The notes beneath the pieces are model-generated. The model saw only the letters and a program-made list of their open reading frames with translations, was not told the DNA's origin and made no database searches. A stretch of 64,000 nt of DNA from an uncultured Phascolarctobacterium sp. GTDB lineage: Bacteria > Bacillota > Negativicutes > Acidaminococcales > Acidaminococcaceae. Positions 1-8,731 of this stretch are shown here, piece by piece. Each line of letters begins with the position of its first letter. Within the stretch, counting starts at the first letter, position 1. The stretch lies in the NCBI GenBank assembly GCA_900545535.1, contig UQZN01000007.1:48140-112139 (forward strand), given 5' to 3'. The translations under genes were made by a program, and so were the position numbers.

Positions 1-77
1 AGTTACGATGGCTCAGTGGTTGGGAATCGTATACTGCTCATACGGTAAAGATGAAGCCCATTCATCGAAGACAATAC

Positions 78-115
78 GCAAGGTCCTTGAGACAATCTGG
101 AACCTTGCTTTTTTT
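78..115 (+). terminator. Terminator-like hairpin in the rpoB leader
   Basis: GCAAGGT at 78-84 pairs with ACCTTGC at 102-108, the stem extending inward with a bulge, and is followed by seven T. It lies about 60 bases before rpoB, so it is either the terminator of the upstream gene (probably rplL, outside the window) or an attenuator tuning rpoBC relative to the L10/L12 genes. The sequence does not decide between these. Bases 1-77 show no gene I can support. Confidence 0.6.
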
Positions 116-177
116 GTCATTCGTGAAAAGGGCTGAGTTTGGCCTGCCTGGCAAAATATGAAGGGGTGAGGGATTAC

Positions 178-3100
178 ATGTTTAAACCGGTTCCCGTAGG
201 CGATAGGACTCGGTACAGTTATGCCAGAATCAATGAAGTATTACCAATGCCTCATTTGATTGACATCCAAAGAACATCGTATGAGTGGTTCATGCGAGAA
301 GGTCTTTGTGAAATTTTTCATGACATTTCTCCGATCAAGGATTTTACAGGTAATTTAGAACTTTCGTTTGAGGGCTTTACTTTAGGTGAGCCTAAGTACA
401 GCGTTGAAGAATGCAAGGAGCGTGACGCTTCTTATTCGGCGCCGTTAAACGTAAATGTTCGCTTGCTTTACAAAGATACCGGCGAGATCAAAGAATCTAA
501 AGTTTTCATGGGCGATTTCCCCTTGATGACTGAAACCGGTACTTTTATTATCAATGGTGCTGAACGTGTTATCGTCAGCCAGTTGGTTCGTTCTCCAGGT
601 GTATATTACAATGTATCCATGGACCCCAGCGGTAAAAAAATGTATGGTACCACCGTTATTCCAAACCGCGGCGCCTGGATCGAATTTGAAACAGATGTTA
701 ATGATGTTATCTATGCCCGTGTGGACCGGACCAGGAAATTACCTGCTACGATTTTACTGCGCGCTTTAGGCCTGTCCAGCAATGCTGAGATTTTGGCACT
801 GTTTGGTGAACATTCTTCTGTTTTGGCAACTTTGGAACGTGATGCAACGACTAACCGTGAAGAAGCTTTAATTGAAATTTATAAGAAACTGCGTCCTGGC
901 GAACCGCCTACATTGGAAAATTCTACGCAGTTGATCGAAGCTACCTTTTTTGATAATAAACGATATGACCTTGCCAGTGTAGGCCGTTATAAGCTCAATA
1001 AAAAATTGGGCTGGCGCCGTCGTTTGCTGGATAAAGTCCTTGACGCACCGCTGGTTGATACTTCTACCGGTGAAATTATTCTGCCGGCAGGCACTAAAAT
1101 CGACGATAAGGCAATTGATATCATCGAGCAAAGTGAGATTTTCAGCGGCGTAGGTTTGAAAGAAGCTTTTATCCGCGTTAAAGAACAGGTTCTGAAATTG
1201 ATCTGTACTGCCGACATTCCTGAAAAGCACCGCACCGTAACCGTAGAAGACGTATTAGCATCTTTTGGTTATTTGCTTAACCTGATGGATGGTTTGGGTA
1301 CGGGCGATGATATTGACCATTTAGGTAACCGCCGTGTACGCAGCGTTGGAGAATTGCTGCAAAATCAGTTCCGAATCGGCCTTGCCCGTATGGAACGCGT
1401 TGTCAAAGAGCGTATGACTATTCAGGACGTAGACGTGATCACGCCGCAGGCCTTGATCAATATCCGTCCTGTTGTTGCTGCAATCAAAGAATTCTTCGGC
1501 AGCAGTCAGTTGTCTCAGTTCATGGATCAGAATAATCCTCTGGCTGAGCTAACTCATAAACGTCGTTTGTCTGCACTTGGCCCTGGTGGTTTGAGTCGTG
1601 AACGCGCCGGTTATGAAGTCCGTGACGTCCATCATTCTCATTATGGACGTATGTGTCCTATTGAAACTCCTGAAGGCCCGAATATCGGTTTGATCGGTTC
1701 TTTGTCTACTTTTGCTATTATCAATAAATATGGTTTTATGGAAACTCCATACCGTAAGGTTGATAAAGAAGAAGGACGAGTTACTGACGAAATCGTTTAT
1801 CTGACAGCCGATGAAGAGGACGAATATATTTGTGCTCAGGCCAACGAACCGCTTGATGAAAACGGTTATTTTCTGGGTGAACGTGTTACAGCACGTTATT
1901 TGAATGAAGTTTTGTCTCTGCCTCCTAATCAGGTCGATTATATGGACGTTTCTCCGAAACAGGTCGTATCCATTGCTACGGCTTTGATACCGTTCCTGGA
2001 AAATGACGATGCTAACCGTGCTTTGATGGGTGCGAACATGCAGCGTCAGGCTGTGCCGCTTTTGTGCACACAGTCTCCTGTTGTTGGTACCGGTATGGAA
2101 TATAAGGTTGCCGTTGACTCTGGCGTTTGTGTTTTAGCTAAACGTGCCGGTGTCGTTGAACGTGTTGTCGGCAACGAAATCCGTGTCCGTGCGGAAGATG
2201 GCAGTGTTGATGTTTATGAACTTTTGAAATTCAAACGTTCTAATCAGGGGACCTGCGTCAACCAGCGCCCTATCGTCAATAAAGGCGATAAAGTAGTTGA
2301 AAAACAAGTACTTGCAGATGGCCCTGCAACAGATCACGGCGAATTGGCACTTGGCCACAATGTAATTGTTGCTTATATGCCGTGGGAAGGCTACAACTAC
2401 GAAGATGCTATTTTGCTGAGTGAAGATCTGGTTAAAGCCGATATCTTTACTTCTATCCATATTGAAGAATATGACTGCGATGCCCGTGATACCAAGCTTG
2501 GTCAGGAAGAAATCACCCGTGATATTCCCAACGTTTCTGAGGAAGCGCTGAAGGATCTTGACGAACGCGGTATTATCCGCATCGGTGCTGAAGTTCGTCC
2601 TGGTGATATTCTTGTCGGTAAGGTTACTCCGAAAGGTGAAACTGAGCTGACTGCTGAAGAACGTCTGCTGCGTGCTATTTTTGGTGAAAAAGCACGTGAA
2701 GTTCGTGACAGTTCGCTGCGTGTGCCGCATGGCGAGGCTGGTAAGATTGTCAGCGTAAAGGTATTTACCCGTGAAAACGGCGATGAGCTGCCGCCTGGCG
2801 TAAATGAACAGGTGCGTGTGCATATTGCTCAAAAACGTAAGATTTCCGAAGGCGATAAAATGGCAGGCCGCCATGGTAATAAGGGTGTAGTTTCCCGTAT
2901 TATGCCGCGTGAAGATATGCCATTCCTGCCCAGCGGCGAGCCGGTGCAGATCGTGCTGAATCCTCTGGGTGTACCTTCCCGTATGAATATCGGCCAGATT
3001 TTGGAAACTCATTTAGGCTGGGCTGCCCGCGCTTTGGGTATGCAGATCGAGGCTGGTGCTGAAGGTTTAGCCGCCCGTTTCGAAAAAGCCGGTTATGATG

Positions 3101-3900
3101 TTGAAAAATATGGCATGCCTGAAACCGTTGAGATTGATAAATTCGGCGAAGAAAGCATTAAGGCAATGAAAATGTCCGTACCAGTTTTTGACGGTGCGCA
3201 TGAAGAAGATATGAACGCTACCCTGGAATTGGCAGGCGTTGATCCAAGTGGCAAAACCAGGCTGTATGACGGCCGCACAGGCGAACCTTTTGATAATAAG
3301 GTCACCGTAGGCTGCGTATATATGCTGAAACTGCATCATCTGGTCGACGACAAGATCCATGCCCGTTCTACCGGTCCGTACTCTCTGGTTACGCAGCAGC
3401 CTCTTGGCGGTAAAGCACAGTTTGGCGGACAACGTTTTGGTGAGATGGAGGTTTGGGCTCTGGAAGCTTATGGTGCCGCTTACACTCTGCAGGAGATCCT
3501 CACCGTCAAATCTGACGACGTTGTTGGCCGCGTAAAAACCTACGAAGCTATCGTCAAAGGTGAAAACGTACCTGAACCTGGCGTACCTGAATCCTTTAAA
3601 GTTCTTATCAAAGAGCTGCAAAGTATCGGTCTCGATATTAAAGTGCTCAATGAAGACGAAGAAGAGATTTCCATGCGCGACAGTGATGATGACATCACTG
3701 AAACTGCACGTGACCTCGATTTGAACATCGACGGCGAAATTCCGGCTGCTGCTGCTCCTGTTGAAACAGATGAATATACTGTTGACGAAAACAGCGCTGA
3801 AGATGCGGAATTTGATTTAGTTGCAGATATTGGCAACTTTAACATGGAAGCTAAAGATGAGTTGGACGGAGATTTAAATAACTCCGACGATATTGAATAG
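178..3900 (+). CDS. rpoB: DNA-directed RNA polymerase subunit beta
   Basis: RpoB is the large catalytic-core subunit of RNA polymerase and, with beta', forms the active cleft. The ATG at 178 is chosen because it sits behind a GGGGTGAGG ribosome site and gives the family N-terminus MFKPVPVGDRTRYSYAR; the frame stays open to a TTG at 139, but that adds residues the family lacks. The product is 1240 residues. The rifampicin region reads SQLSQFMDQNNPLAELTHKR followed by RLSALGPGG, with the usual sensitive-type Asp, His and Ser. GDKMAGRHGNKG and the C-terminal GGKAQFGGQRFGEMEVWALE are intact. An acidic tail of about 80 residues after DIKVLNEDEEE resembles the tail of other Firmicutes. rpoC follows after 17 bases. 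Confidence 0.98.
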   Translation: MFKPVPVGDRTRYSYARINEVLPMPHLIDIQRTSYEWFMREGLCEIFHDISPIKDFTGNLELSFEGFTLGEPKYSVEECKERDASYSAPLNVNVRLLYKDTGEIKESKVFMGDFPLMTETGTFIINGAERVIVSQLVRSPGVYYNVSMDPSGKKMYGTTVIPNRGAWIEFETDVNDVIYARVDRTRKLPATILLRALGLSSNAEILALFGEHSSVLATLERDATTNREEALIEIYKKLRPGEPPTLENSTQLIEATFFDNKRYDLASVGRYKLNKKLGWRRRLLDKVLDAPLVDTSTGEIILPAGTKIDDKAIDIIEQSEIFSGVGLKEAFIRVKEQVLKLICTADIPEKHRTVTVEDVLASFGYLLNLMDGLGTGDDIDHLGNRRVRSVGELLQNQFRIGLARMERVVKERMTIQDVDVITPQALINIRPVVAAIKEFFGSSQLSQFMDQNNPLAELTHKRRLSALGPGGLSRERAGYEVRDVHHSHYGRMCPIETPEGPNIGLIGSLSTFAIINKYGFMETPYRKVDKEEGRVTDEIVYLTADEEDEYICAQANEPLDENGYFLGERVTARYLNEVLSLPPNQVDYMDVSPKQVVSIATALIPFLENDDANRALMGANMQRQAVPLLCTQSPVVGTGMEYKVAVDSGVCVLAKRAGVVERVVGNEIRVRAEDGSVDVYELLKFKRSNQGTCVNQRPIVNKGDKVVEKQVLADGPATDHGELALGHNVIVAYMPWEGYNYEDAILLSEDLVKADIFTSIHIEEYDCDARDTKLGQEEITRDIPNVSEEALKDLDERGIIRIGAEVRPGDILVGKVTPKGETELTAEERLLRAIFGEKAREVRDSSLRVPHGEAGKIVSVKVFTRENGDELPPGVNEQVRVHIAQKRKISEGDKMAGRHGNKGVVSRIMPREDMPFLPSGEPVQIVLNPLGVPSRMNIGQILETHLGWAARALGMQIEAGAEGLAARFEKAGYDVEKYGMPETVEIDKFGEESIKAMKMSVPVFDGAHEEDMNATLELAGVDPSGKTRLYDGRTGEPFDNKVTVGCVYMLKLHHLVDDKIHARSTGPYSLVTQQPLGGKAQFGGQRFGEMEVWALEAYGAAYTLQEILTVKSDDVVGRVKTYEAIVKGENVPEPGVPESFKVLIKELQSIGLDIKVLNEDEEEISMRDSDDDITETARDLDLNIDGEIPAAAAPVETDEYTVDENSAEDAEFDLVADIGNFNMEAKDELDGDLNNSDDIE

Positions 3901-3917
3901 AAGGGAGCGATCGATTC

Positions 3918-6900
3918 TTGTTGGATGTAAATAATTTTGAGTCTATGCGTATCGGTCTGGCTTCACCGGAACAAATCAGAACTTGGTCCTATGGCGAAGT
4001 AAAGAAACCGGAAACTATCAACTACAGAACTTTGAAACCGGAACGCGACGGTTTGTTCTGCGAAAGAATATTTGGACCTACCAAAGACTGGGAATGTCAT
4101 TGCGGTAAATACAAAAGAATTCGTTATAAAGGCATCGTCTGCGATAAATGCGGCGTTGAAGTTACCCGCTCCAAAGTTCGCCGTGACCGGATGGGTCACA
4201 TTGAGCTGGCTGCGCCTGTTTCTCATATCTGGTATTTCAAAGGTATTCCCAGCCGGATGGGCCTGATTCTTGACATCTCACCCCGGTCGCTGGAAAAAGT
4301 ACTGTATTTTGCCAATTACATCGTGCTTGATGCCGGCGATACTCCGTTGGTGAAAAAACAATTATTGAGTGAAGGCGAATATATCGAAGCCCGCGACAAA
4401 TATGGCAGCGGTTTTAAAGTTGGCATGGGTGCTACTGCTATTAAGGCATTGCTGGAAGAGATCGATCTTCAGGCATTGACTGCAGAGCTGCGTGCTGAAC
4501 TGAAAGAAGTGAGCGGCCAAAGAAAAATTCGTGCTGTACGCCGTTTGGAAGTCTGCGAAGCTTTCCTGAAATCCGGTAATCGTCCTGAATGGATGATTTT
4601 GGATGTCGTTCCGGTAATTCCTCCGGAGCTGCGCCCGATGGTACAATTAGACGGCGGACGTTTTGCAACTTCTGACCTCAATGATCTGTATCGTCGCGTG
4701 ATCAACCGTAATAACCGTTTAAAACGCTTACTTGAGCTGAATGCTCCTGACATCATCGTACGTAATGAAAAACGGATGCTGCAGGAAGCTGTTGACGCTT
4801 TGATCGACAATGGCCGACGCGGGCGTCCTGTAACCGGCCCTGGCAATCGTCCTTTAAAATCTCTTTCGGATATGCTGAAAGGCAAGCAAGGCCGTTTCCG
4901 TCAGAACCTGTTAGGTAAACGTGTTGACTATTCCGGACGTTCCGTTATCGTTGTCGGACCTGAGCTGAAAATGCATCAATGCGGTCTGCCGAAAGAAATG
5001 GCGCTGGAATTGTTCAAGCCTTTTGTTATGAAACGTTTGGTGAACAGTGGTCAGGCTACTAATATCAAAAGTGCGAAACGCATGGTAGAACGTGCGACTA
5101 CTGCTGTCTGGGACGTCTTGGAAGACGTAATCAAAGAGCATCCTGTACTTTTGAACCGTGCACCGACCCTGCACAGACTGGGTATTCAGGCTTTTGAGCC
5201 TATCCTGTCTGAGGGCCGCGCCATCAAACTGCATCCTCTGGTATGTACTGCGTACAACGCCGACTTTGACGGTGACCAAATGGCTGTCCATCTGCCGCTG
5301 TCCGCTGAAGCCCAGGCTGAAGCCAGGATGCTGATGCTTTCGGTCAATAACATTCTGGCACCGAAAGATGGTAAACCTGTTGCCGTACCTTCGCAGGATA
5401 TGGTTTTGGGTTCTTACTACCTGACGATTATCAAAGAAGGCGCTAAAGGCGAAGGTATGCGTTTCAGCAGCTTTAACGAAGCATTGCTGGCTTATTTCCA
5501 CGGTGAAGTTGAATTGCAGGCGCGCATCAAAATTTATATCCCGAATAAGGATATTTATGAAGAACCGGCCAGCGAAGGTGTCAGTCTCGTAACAACTACT
5601 GTTGGCAATGCTATTCTTAATGAAGAGCTGCCGATTGAAATGCGTTATTTCCATTTAGAAGAGGAAGAAAACGAAGCCGGCCAAAAAGTTAAAGTATGGC
5701 ATTTGAATAAACTGCTTGATAAAAAAGAATTGGGACGCCTGGTTGCCAAAGCACATAAATTGTACGGTAATCTGCGTACGGCCGAGATTCTTGACGTTGT
5801 TAAGAAAATGGGCTACGACAATGCTTGTAAAGCAGGTATTTCCATTGCTGTTTCCGATATTAAGATCCCGCCCGAGAAAGCGGAGATTCTGGCTGCTACA
5901 GAAAAAGAAATCGATAAAACTGAGCGTATGTTCCGCCGCGGCTTGATGAGCGAGGATGAACGTTATCGTAAGGTTATCGAACTTTGGGGCAAAGCTACTG
6001 ATGATGTAACCAATAAGCTGATGTCCTCAACAATGGATCCGTTTAACTCTGTTTATATGATGGCTAATTCCGGTGCCCGCGGTAATACGCAGCAGATTCG
6101 TCAGCTGGCCGGTATGCGTGGCTTGATGGCAGATCCTTCCGGCCGTATCATTGACCGTCCGATCAAAGCTAACTTCCGTGAAGGCCTGACTGTTTTGGAA
6201 TACTTCATTTCCACACATGGCGCTCGTAAAGGTTTGGCTGATACCGCATTGCGTACTGCCGACTCGGGTTATCTGACCCGCCGTTTGGTAGACGTTGCTC
6301 AGGACGTTATTGTACGTGAAGATGACTGTGATATCGTTGGCATCAATCTTGTCAAAGAACGCGGACGTCTTTGTAAAGCAACCCTGGGTTCCAGTCAGAA
6401 CAAATTGCGTGAGATCGTTATCGGCCGCAATTTGGCAGCAGGCATTACTGATCCGGTTACTGGCGAATTGATTGTCGAAGCTGATACGATCGTTACAGAG
6501 GATTTGTATAACAAACTGGCTGCAGCAAAAGTCATGGAAGTAGTTTTGTATGCTACTGACGATATGAGCGGTGAAGAGACCGAGACCGTCCAGATCAATA
6601 TCAGCGATGAACAATCTAATGCTGTGCTGAAAGAAGCGATGATGCATCATTTCGATGGCAAAGAAGTTGCTGAAGATGTTGTTGCCGCTGACGGTACTGT
6701 GCTGATCGAGGCAGGGGCAGCTTACGACGAAGCTATTATTGACGCTATTTTGGCTAATGGCACTGTCCGTGACGTTAAAGTTCGCAATAATGCAATCGAA
6801 GGTATTGAAATCGAAGCTATCACCGAAGGTAAAAATAAACAGACTGTTATTGAATCTTTGCGTGACCGTATCGTAGGCCGCTATCTGGCTGAAGATATTT

Positions 6901-7919
6901 TGGATAAGGACGGCAATATCTGTTACCATATCAATGACTATGTTACTGAAGATATGGCAGATCAAATTGCTTCGCTGCGCGAAAAAGTTAAAATTCGTTC
7001 TGTACTCAACTGCAAAGCTAAAGTTGGTGTTTGCCGTAAATGCTACGGCCGTAATCTGGCTACAGGCAGAAAAGTTGAAGTCGGTGAAGCAGTTGGCACT
7101 ATTGCTGCTCAGTCCATTGGTGAACCTGGTACTCAGCTTACCATGCGTACGTTCCATACAGGCGGCGTAGCCGGTGACGATATCACGCAGGGTTTACCGC
7201 GTGTTGAAGAATTATTTGAAGCCCGTAAACCGAAACATCCTGGTTTGCTTACTGAGAATGCCGGTACTGTACACATTGGTGAAGAAAACGGTATTCGTAA
7301 AGTAACTGTTACCAGTGAAGACGGTGAACAAATCTATACCATTCCTTACGGAGCAAAGCTTGCTGTTATAGAAGGTATGGAAATCGCTGTTGGCGACCGC
7401 TTAACAGAAGGCTCTCTTAATCCGCATGATATTTTACGTATCAGCGGTGTGCGTGCAACCCAGCGTTATCTGGTCCAACAGGTATTGGGCGTTTATAAAT
7501 CTCAGGGCGTTGAGATCAACGATAAGCATATTGAAGTTATGGTGCGTCAGATGATGCGTAAAATCCGCATCGAAGAAGCGGGCGATACTTATATGCTGCC
7601 GGGTGAATATATTGATGTTGCTGAATTTGAAGCGCAGAATGCGGAAATGCTGGAAAAAGGCTTACAGCCTGCAGAAGGTCGTCCGGTGCTGCTTGGTATT
7701 ACCAAAGCATCTCTGGCTACTGATTCGTTCCTGTCTGCTGCATCCTTCCAGGAAACTACCCGTGTACTTACAGACGCAGCGATCAAAGGCAAAGTTGATC
7801 CGCTTTTAGGTCTTAAAGAAAATGTTATCATTGGTAAGCTTATTCCTGCTGGTACAGGTATGAGTCGTTATCGTGATATCAAAATCAAATATAATACTAC
7901 TAACAGCGAGCAACAGTAA
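3918..7919 (+). CDS. rpoC: DNA-directed RNA polymerase subunit beta'
   Basis: This subunit carries the catalytic magnesium site: NADFDGDQMAVH is present near residue 450. The N-terminal zinc site (CHCGKYKRIRYKGIVCDKCG) and the later Cys cluster (CKAKVGVCRKCYG) are both visible, and the trigger-loop motif TQLTMRTFHTGG is intact. The start is TTG at 3918, 10 bases after AAGGGAG, giving the family N-terminus MLDVNNFE. The 1333 residues exceed the roughly 1200 of Bacillus RpoC. Much of the excess is a segment at about 880-985 which contains a near copy of the module that follows it (see findings). It is co-transcribed with rpoB and ends at a strong terminator. Confidence 0.98.
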   Translation: MLDVNNFESMRIGLASPEQIRTWSYGEVKKPETINYRTLKPERDGLFCERIFGPTKDWECHCGKYKRIRYKGIVCDKCGVEVTRSKVRRDRMGHIELAAPVSHIWYFKGIPSRMGLILDISPRSLEKVLYFANYIVLDAGDTPLVKKQLLSEGEYIEARDKYGSGFKVGMGATAIKALLEEIDLQALTAELRAELKEVSGQRKIRAVRRLEVCEAFLKSGNRPEWMILDVVPVIPPELRPMVQLDGGRFATSDLNDLYRRVINRNNRLKRLLELNAPDIIVRNEKRMLQEAVDALIDNGRRGRPVTGPGNRPLKSLSDMLKGKQGRFRQNLLGKRVDYSGRSVIVVGPELKMHQCGLPKEMALELFKPFVMKRLVNSGQATNIKSAKRMVERATTAVWDVLEDVIKEHPVLLNRAPTLHRLGIQAFEPILSEGRAIKLHPLVCTAYNADFDGDQMAVHLPLSAEAQAEARMLMLSVNNILAPKDGKPVAVPSQDMVLGSYYLTIIKEGAKGEGMRFSSFNEALLAYFHGEVELQARIKIYIPNKDIYEEPASEGVSLVTTTVGNAILNEELPIEMRYFHLEEEENEAGQKVKVWHLNKLLDKKELGRLVAKAHKLYGNLRTAEILDVVKKMGYDNACKAGISIAVSDIKIPPEKAEILAATEKEIDKTERMFRRGLMSEDERYRKVIELWGKATDDVTNKLMSSTMDPFNSVYMMANSGARGNTQQIRQLAGMRGLMADPSGRIIDRPIKANFREGLTVLEYFISTHGARKGLADTALRTADSGYLTRRLVDVAQDVIVREDDCDIVGINLVKERGRLCKATLGSSQNKLREIVIGRNLAAGITDPVTGELIVEADTIVTEDLYNKLAAAKVMEVVLYATDDMSGEETETVQINISDEQSNAVLKEAMMHHFDGKEVAEDVVAADGTVLIEAGAAYDEAIIDAILANGTVRDVKVRNNAIEGIEIEAITEGKNKQTVIESLRDRIVGRYLAEDILDKDGNICYHINDYVTEDMADQIASLREKVKIRSVLNCKAKVGVCRKCYGRNLATGRKVEVGEAVGTIAAQSIGEPGTQLTMRTFHTGGVAGDDITQGLPRVEELFEARKPKHPGLLTENAGTVHIGEENGIRKVTVTSEDGEQIYTIPYGAKLAVIEGMEIAVGDRLTEGSLNPHDILRISGVRATQRYLVQQVLGVYKSQGVEINDKHIEVMVRQMMRKIRIEEAGDTYMLPGEYIDVAEFEAQNAEMLEKGLQPAEGRPVLLGITKASLATDSFLSAASFQETTRVLTDAAIKGKVDPLLGLKENVIIGKLIPAGTGMSRYRDIKIKYNTTNSEQQ

Positions 7920-7936
7920 AATTACAGTTTTTAAGC

Positions 7937-7975
7937 AAAACCTCTACTCCTTTTTAAAAGGAGTAGAGGTTTTTA
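7937..7975 (+). terminator. rpoBC intrinsic terminator
   Basis: AAAACCTCTACTCCTTTT and AAAAGGAGTAGAGGTTTT form an almost perfect long stem with a two-base spacer, ending in a T run. It closes the rpoBC unit. Confidence 0.95.
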
Positions 7976-8057
7976 TCAAATCAAACAATAGAATTCATAA
8001 CAGATTTGGAAAAAGCGAACGATAGAATGACTTTTTGTTAAAAAGTTCACATTATAA

Positions 8058-8086
8058 TTGACACATAGGAAAGCTATTGGTAAAAT
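8058..8086 (+). promoter_or_regulatory. Promoter of the purine operon
   Basis: TTGACA at 8058-8063 and TAAAAT at 8081-8086 with a 17-base spacer form a near-consensus housekeeping promoter. Transcription should begin near 8093, giving a leader of about 115 bases before purE. The upstream stretch 7976-8057 holds GCGAAC (8015-8020) and GTTCAC (8045-8050), which faintly recall halves of a PurR box, but I do not call an operator. Confidence 0.85.
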
Positions 8087-8092
8087 TATAAT

Positions 8093-8206
8093 AATAAATA
8101 AGATGGTAGAGATGGCCCGAGAAGGATTTTTAGTTGCGCATATAGCAGTTGAAAGATTTCGACTTGGGTTTTATTTTTTCTCACAGACACTTTAGGAGGC
8201 AGAAGC
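8093..8206 (+). promoter_or_regulatory. Structured leader of the purine operon, class unknown
   Basis: CCCGAG (8116-8121) can pair with CTTGGG (8163-8168), and within that span GTTGAAAGATTTCGAC (8148-8163) folds as a hairpin. The T-rich run 8169-8179 follows directly, so the fold could end transcription. The AGGAGG ribosome site lies downstream of it. I could not match the purine, ZTP, PRPP or guanidine riboswitch consensus by eye. Attenuation of purine synthesis is inference. Confidence 0.45.
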
Positions 8207-8704
8207 ATGAAAGTAGCTATTATTATGGGAAGTAATTCTGACTGGCCGATCCTTGAGCCGGCGGAAAAAACTCTGAAAGAATTTGGCGTAGAGGTAGAGG
8301 TGATCGTTGCTTCGGCACATCGTACCCCCGATGTGGTGCATGAATTTGCAGCTGGTGCCCGTGATCGCGGTGTAGAGGCTATTATTGCCGCTGCCGGTGC
8401 TGCTGCTCATTTAGGCGGTGTTATTGCTGCTTATACTACAGTGCCTGTAATCGGTATTCCTATCAATGCTACACCTTTGAATGGTATGGATGCGCTTTTA
8501 AGCTTTGTGCAGATGCCTGCAGGTATTCCTGTAGCAACTATGGCCATTAACGGTGCTAAGAATGCTGCTTTATTCGCAGTGCAGATCCTGTCTGTCAAAT
8601 ATCCTGAACTGGTTACTAAATTAGCGGAAAACCGTCTGCAAATGCAGGAAGAAGTAAAAGCTAAAGGTGAGAAGCTCGCAAAATTGCGTGCTGAGGGTAA
8701 GTGA
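8207..8704 (+). CDS. purE: 5-(carboxyamino)imidazole ribonucleotide mutase or AIR carboxylase
   Basis: PurE makes CAIR, the carboxylation step of purine synthesis. The 165-residue length and the motifs GSNSDWPILEPA and ASAHRTPD near the N-terminus fit the family, followed by the Ala/Gly-rich GAAAHLGGVIAAYT segment. TTTAGGAGG precedes the ATG. No purK lies nearby. Class I enzymes need PurK to supply N5-CAIR, while class II enzymes use CO2 directly, so the class is left open. It is the first gene of the operon, and purF starts 27 bases downstream of its stop. Confidence 0.95.
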   Translation: MKVAIIMGSNSDWPILEPAEKTLKEFGVEVEVIVASAHRTPDVVHEFAAGARDRGVEAIIAAAGAAAHLGGVIAAYTTVPVIGIPINATPLNGMDALLSFVQMPAGIPVATMAINGAKNAALFAVQILSVKYPELVTKLAENRLQMQEEVKAKGEKLAKLRAEGK

Positions 8705-8731
8705 GAAATGGTTGAAAAAGGAGAATTAACT

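Noticed and set aside
2..136. Open frame at the window start reading through the hairpin at 78-115
   Set aside because: It has no ribosome site and crosses a terminator-like hairpin; no family resemblance.
6027..7157. Long open frame on the minus strand within rpoC (and similar ones at 2134-3012 in rpoB and 32483-33388 in fusA)
   Set aside because: These mirror strongly biased codon use of the real genes, lack ribosome sites, and translate into low-complexity Phe/Asn/Thr-rich text without domains.
8011..8050. PurR-box pair upstream of the purine promoter
   Set aside because: Only GCGAAC and GTTCAC cores are present; flanks and spacing do not fit the Bacillus consensus well enough.
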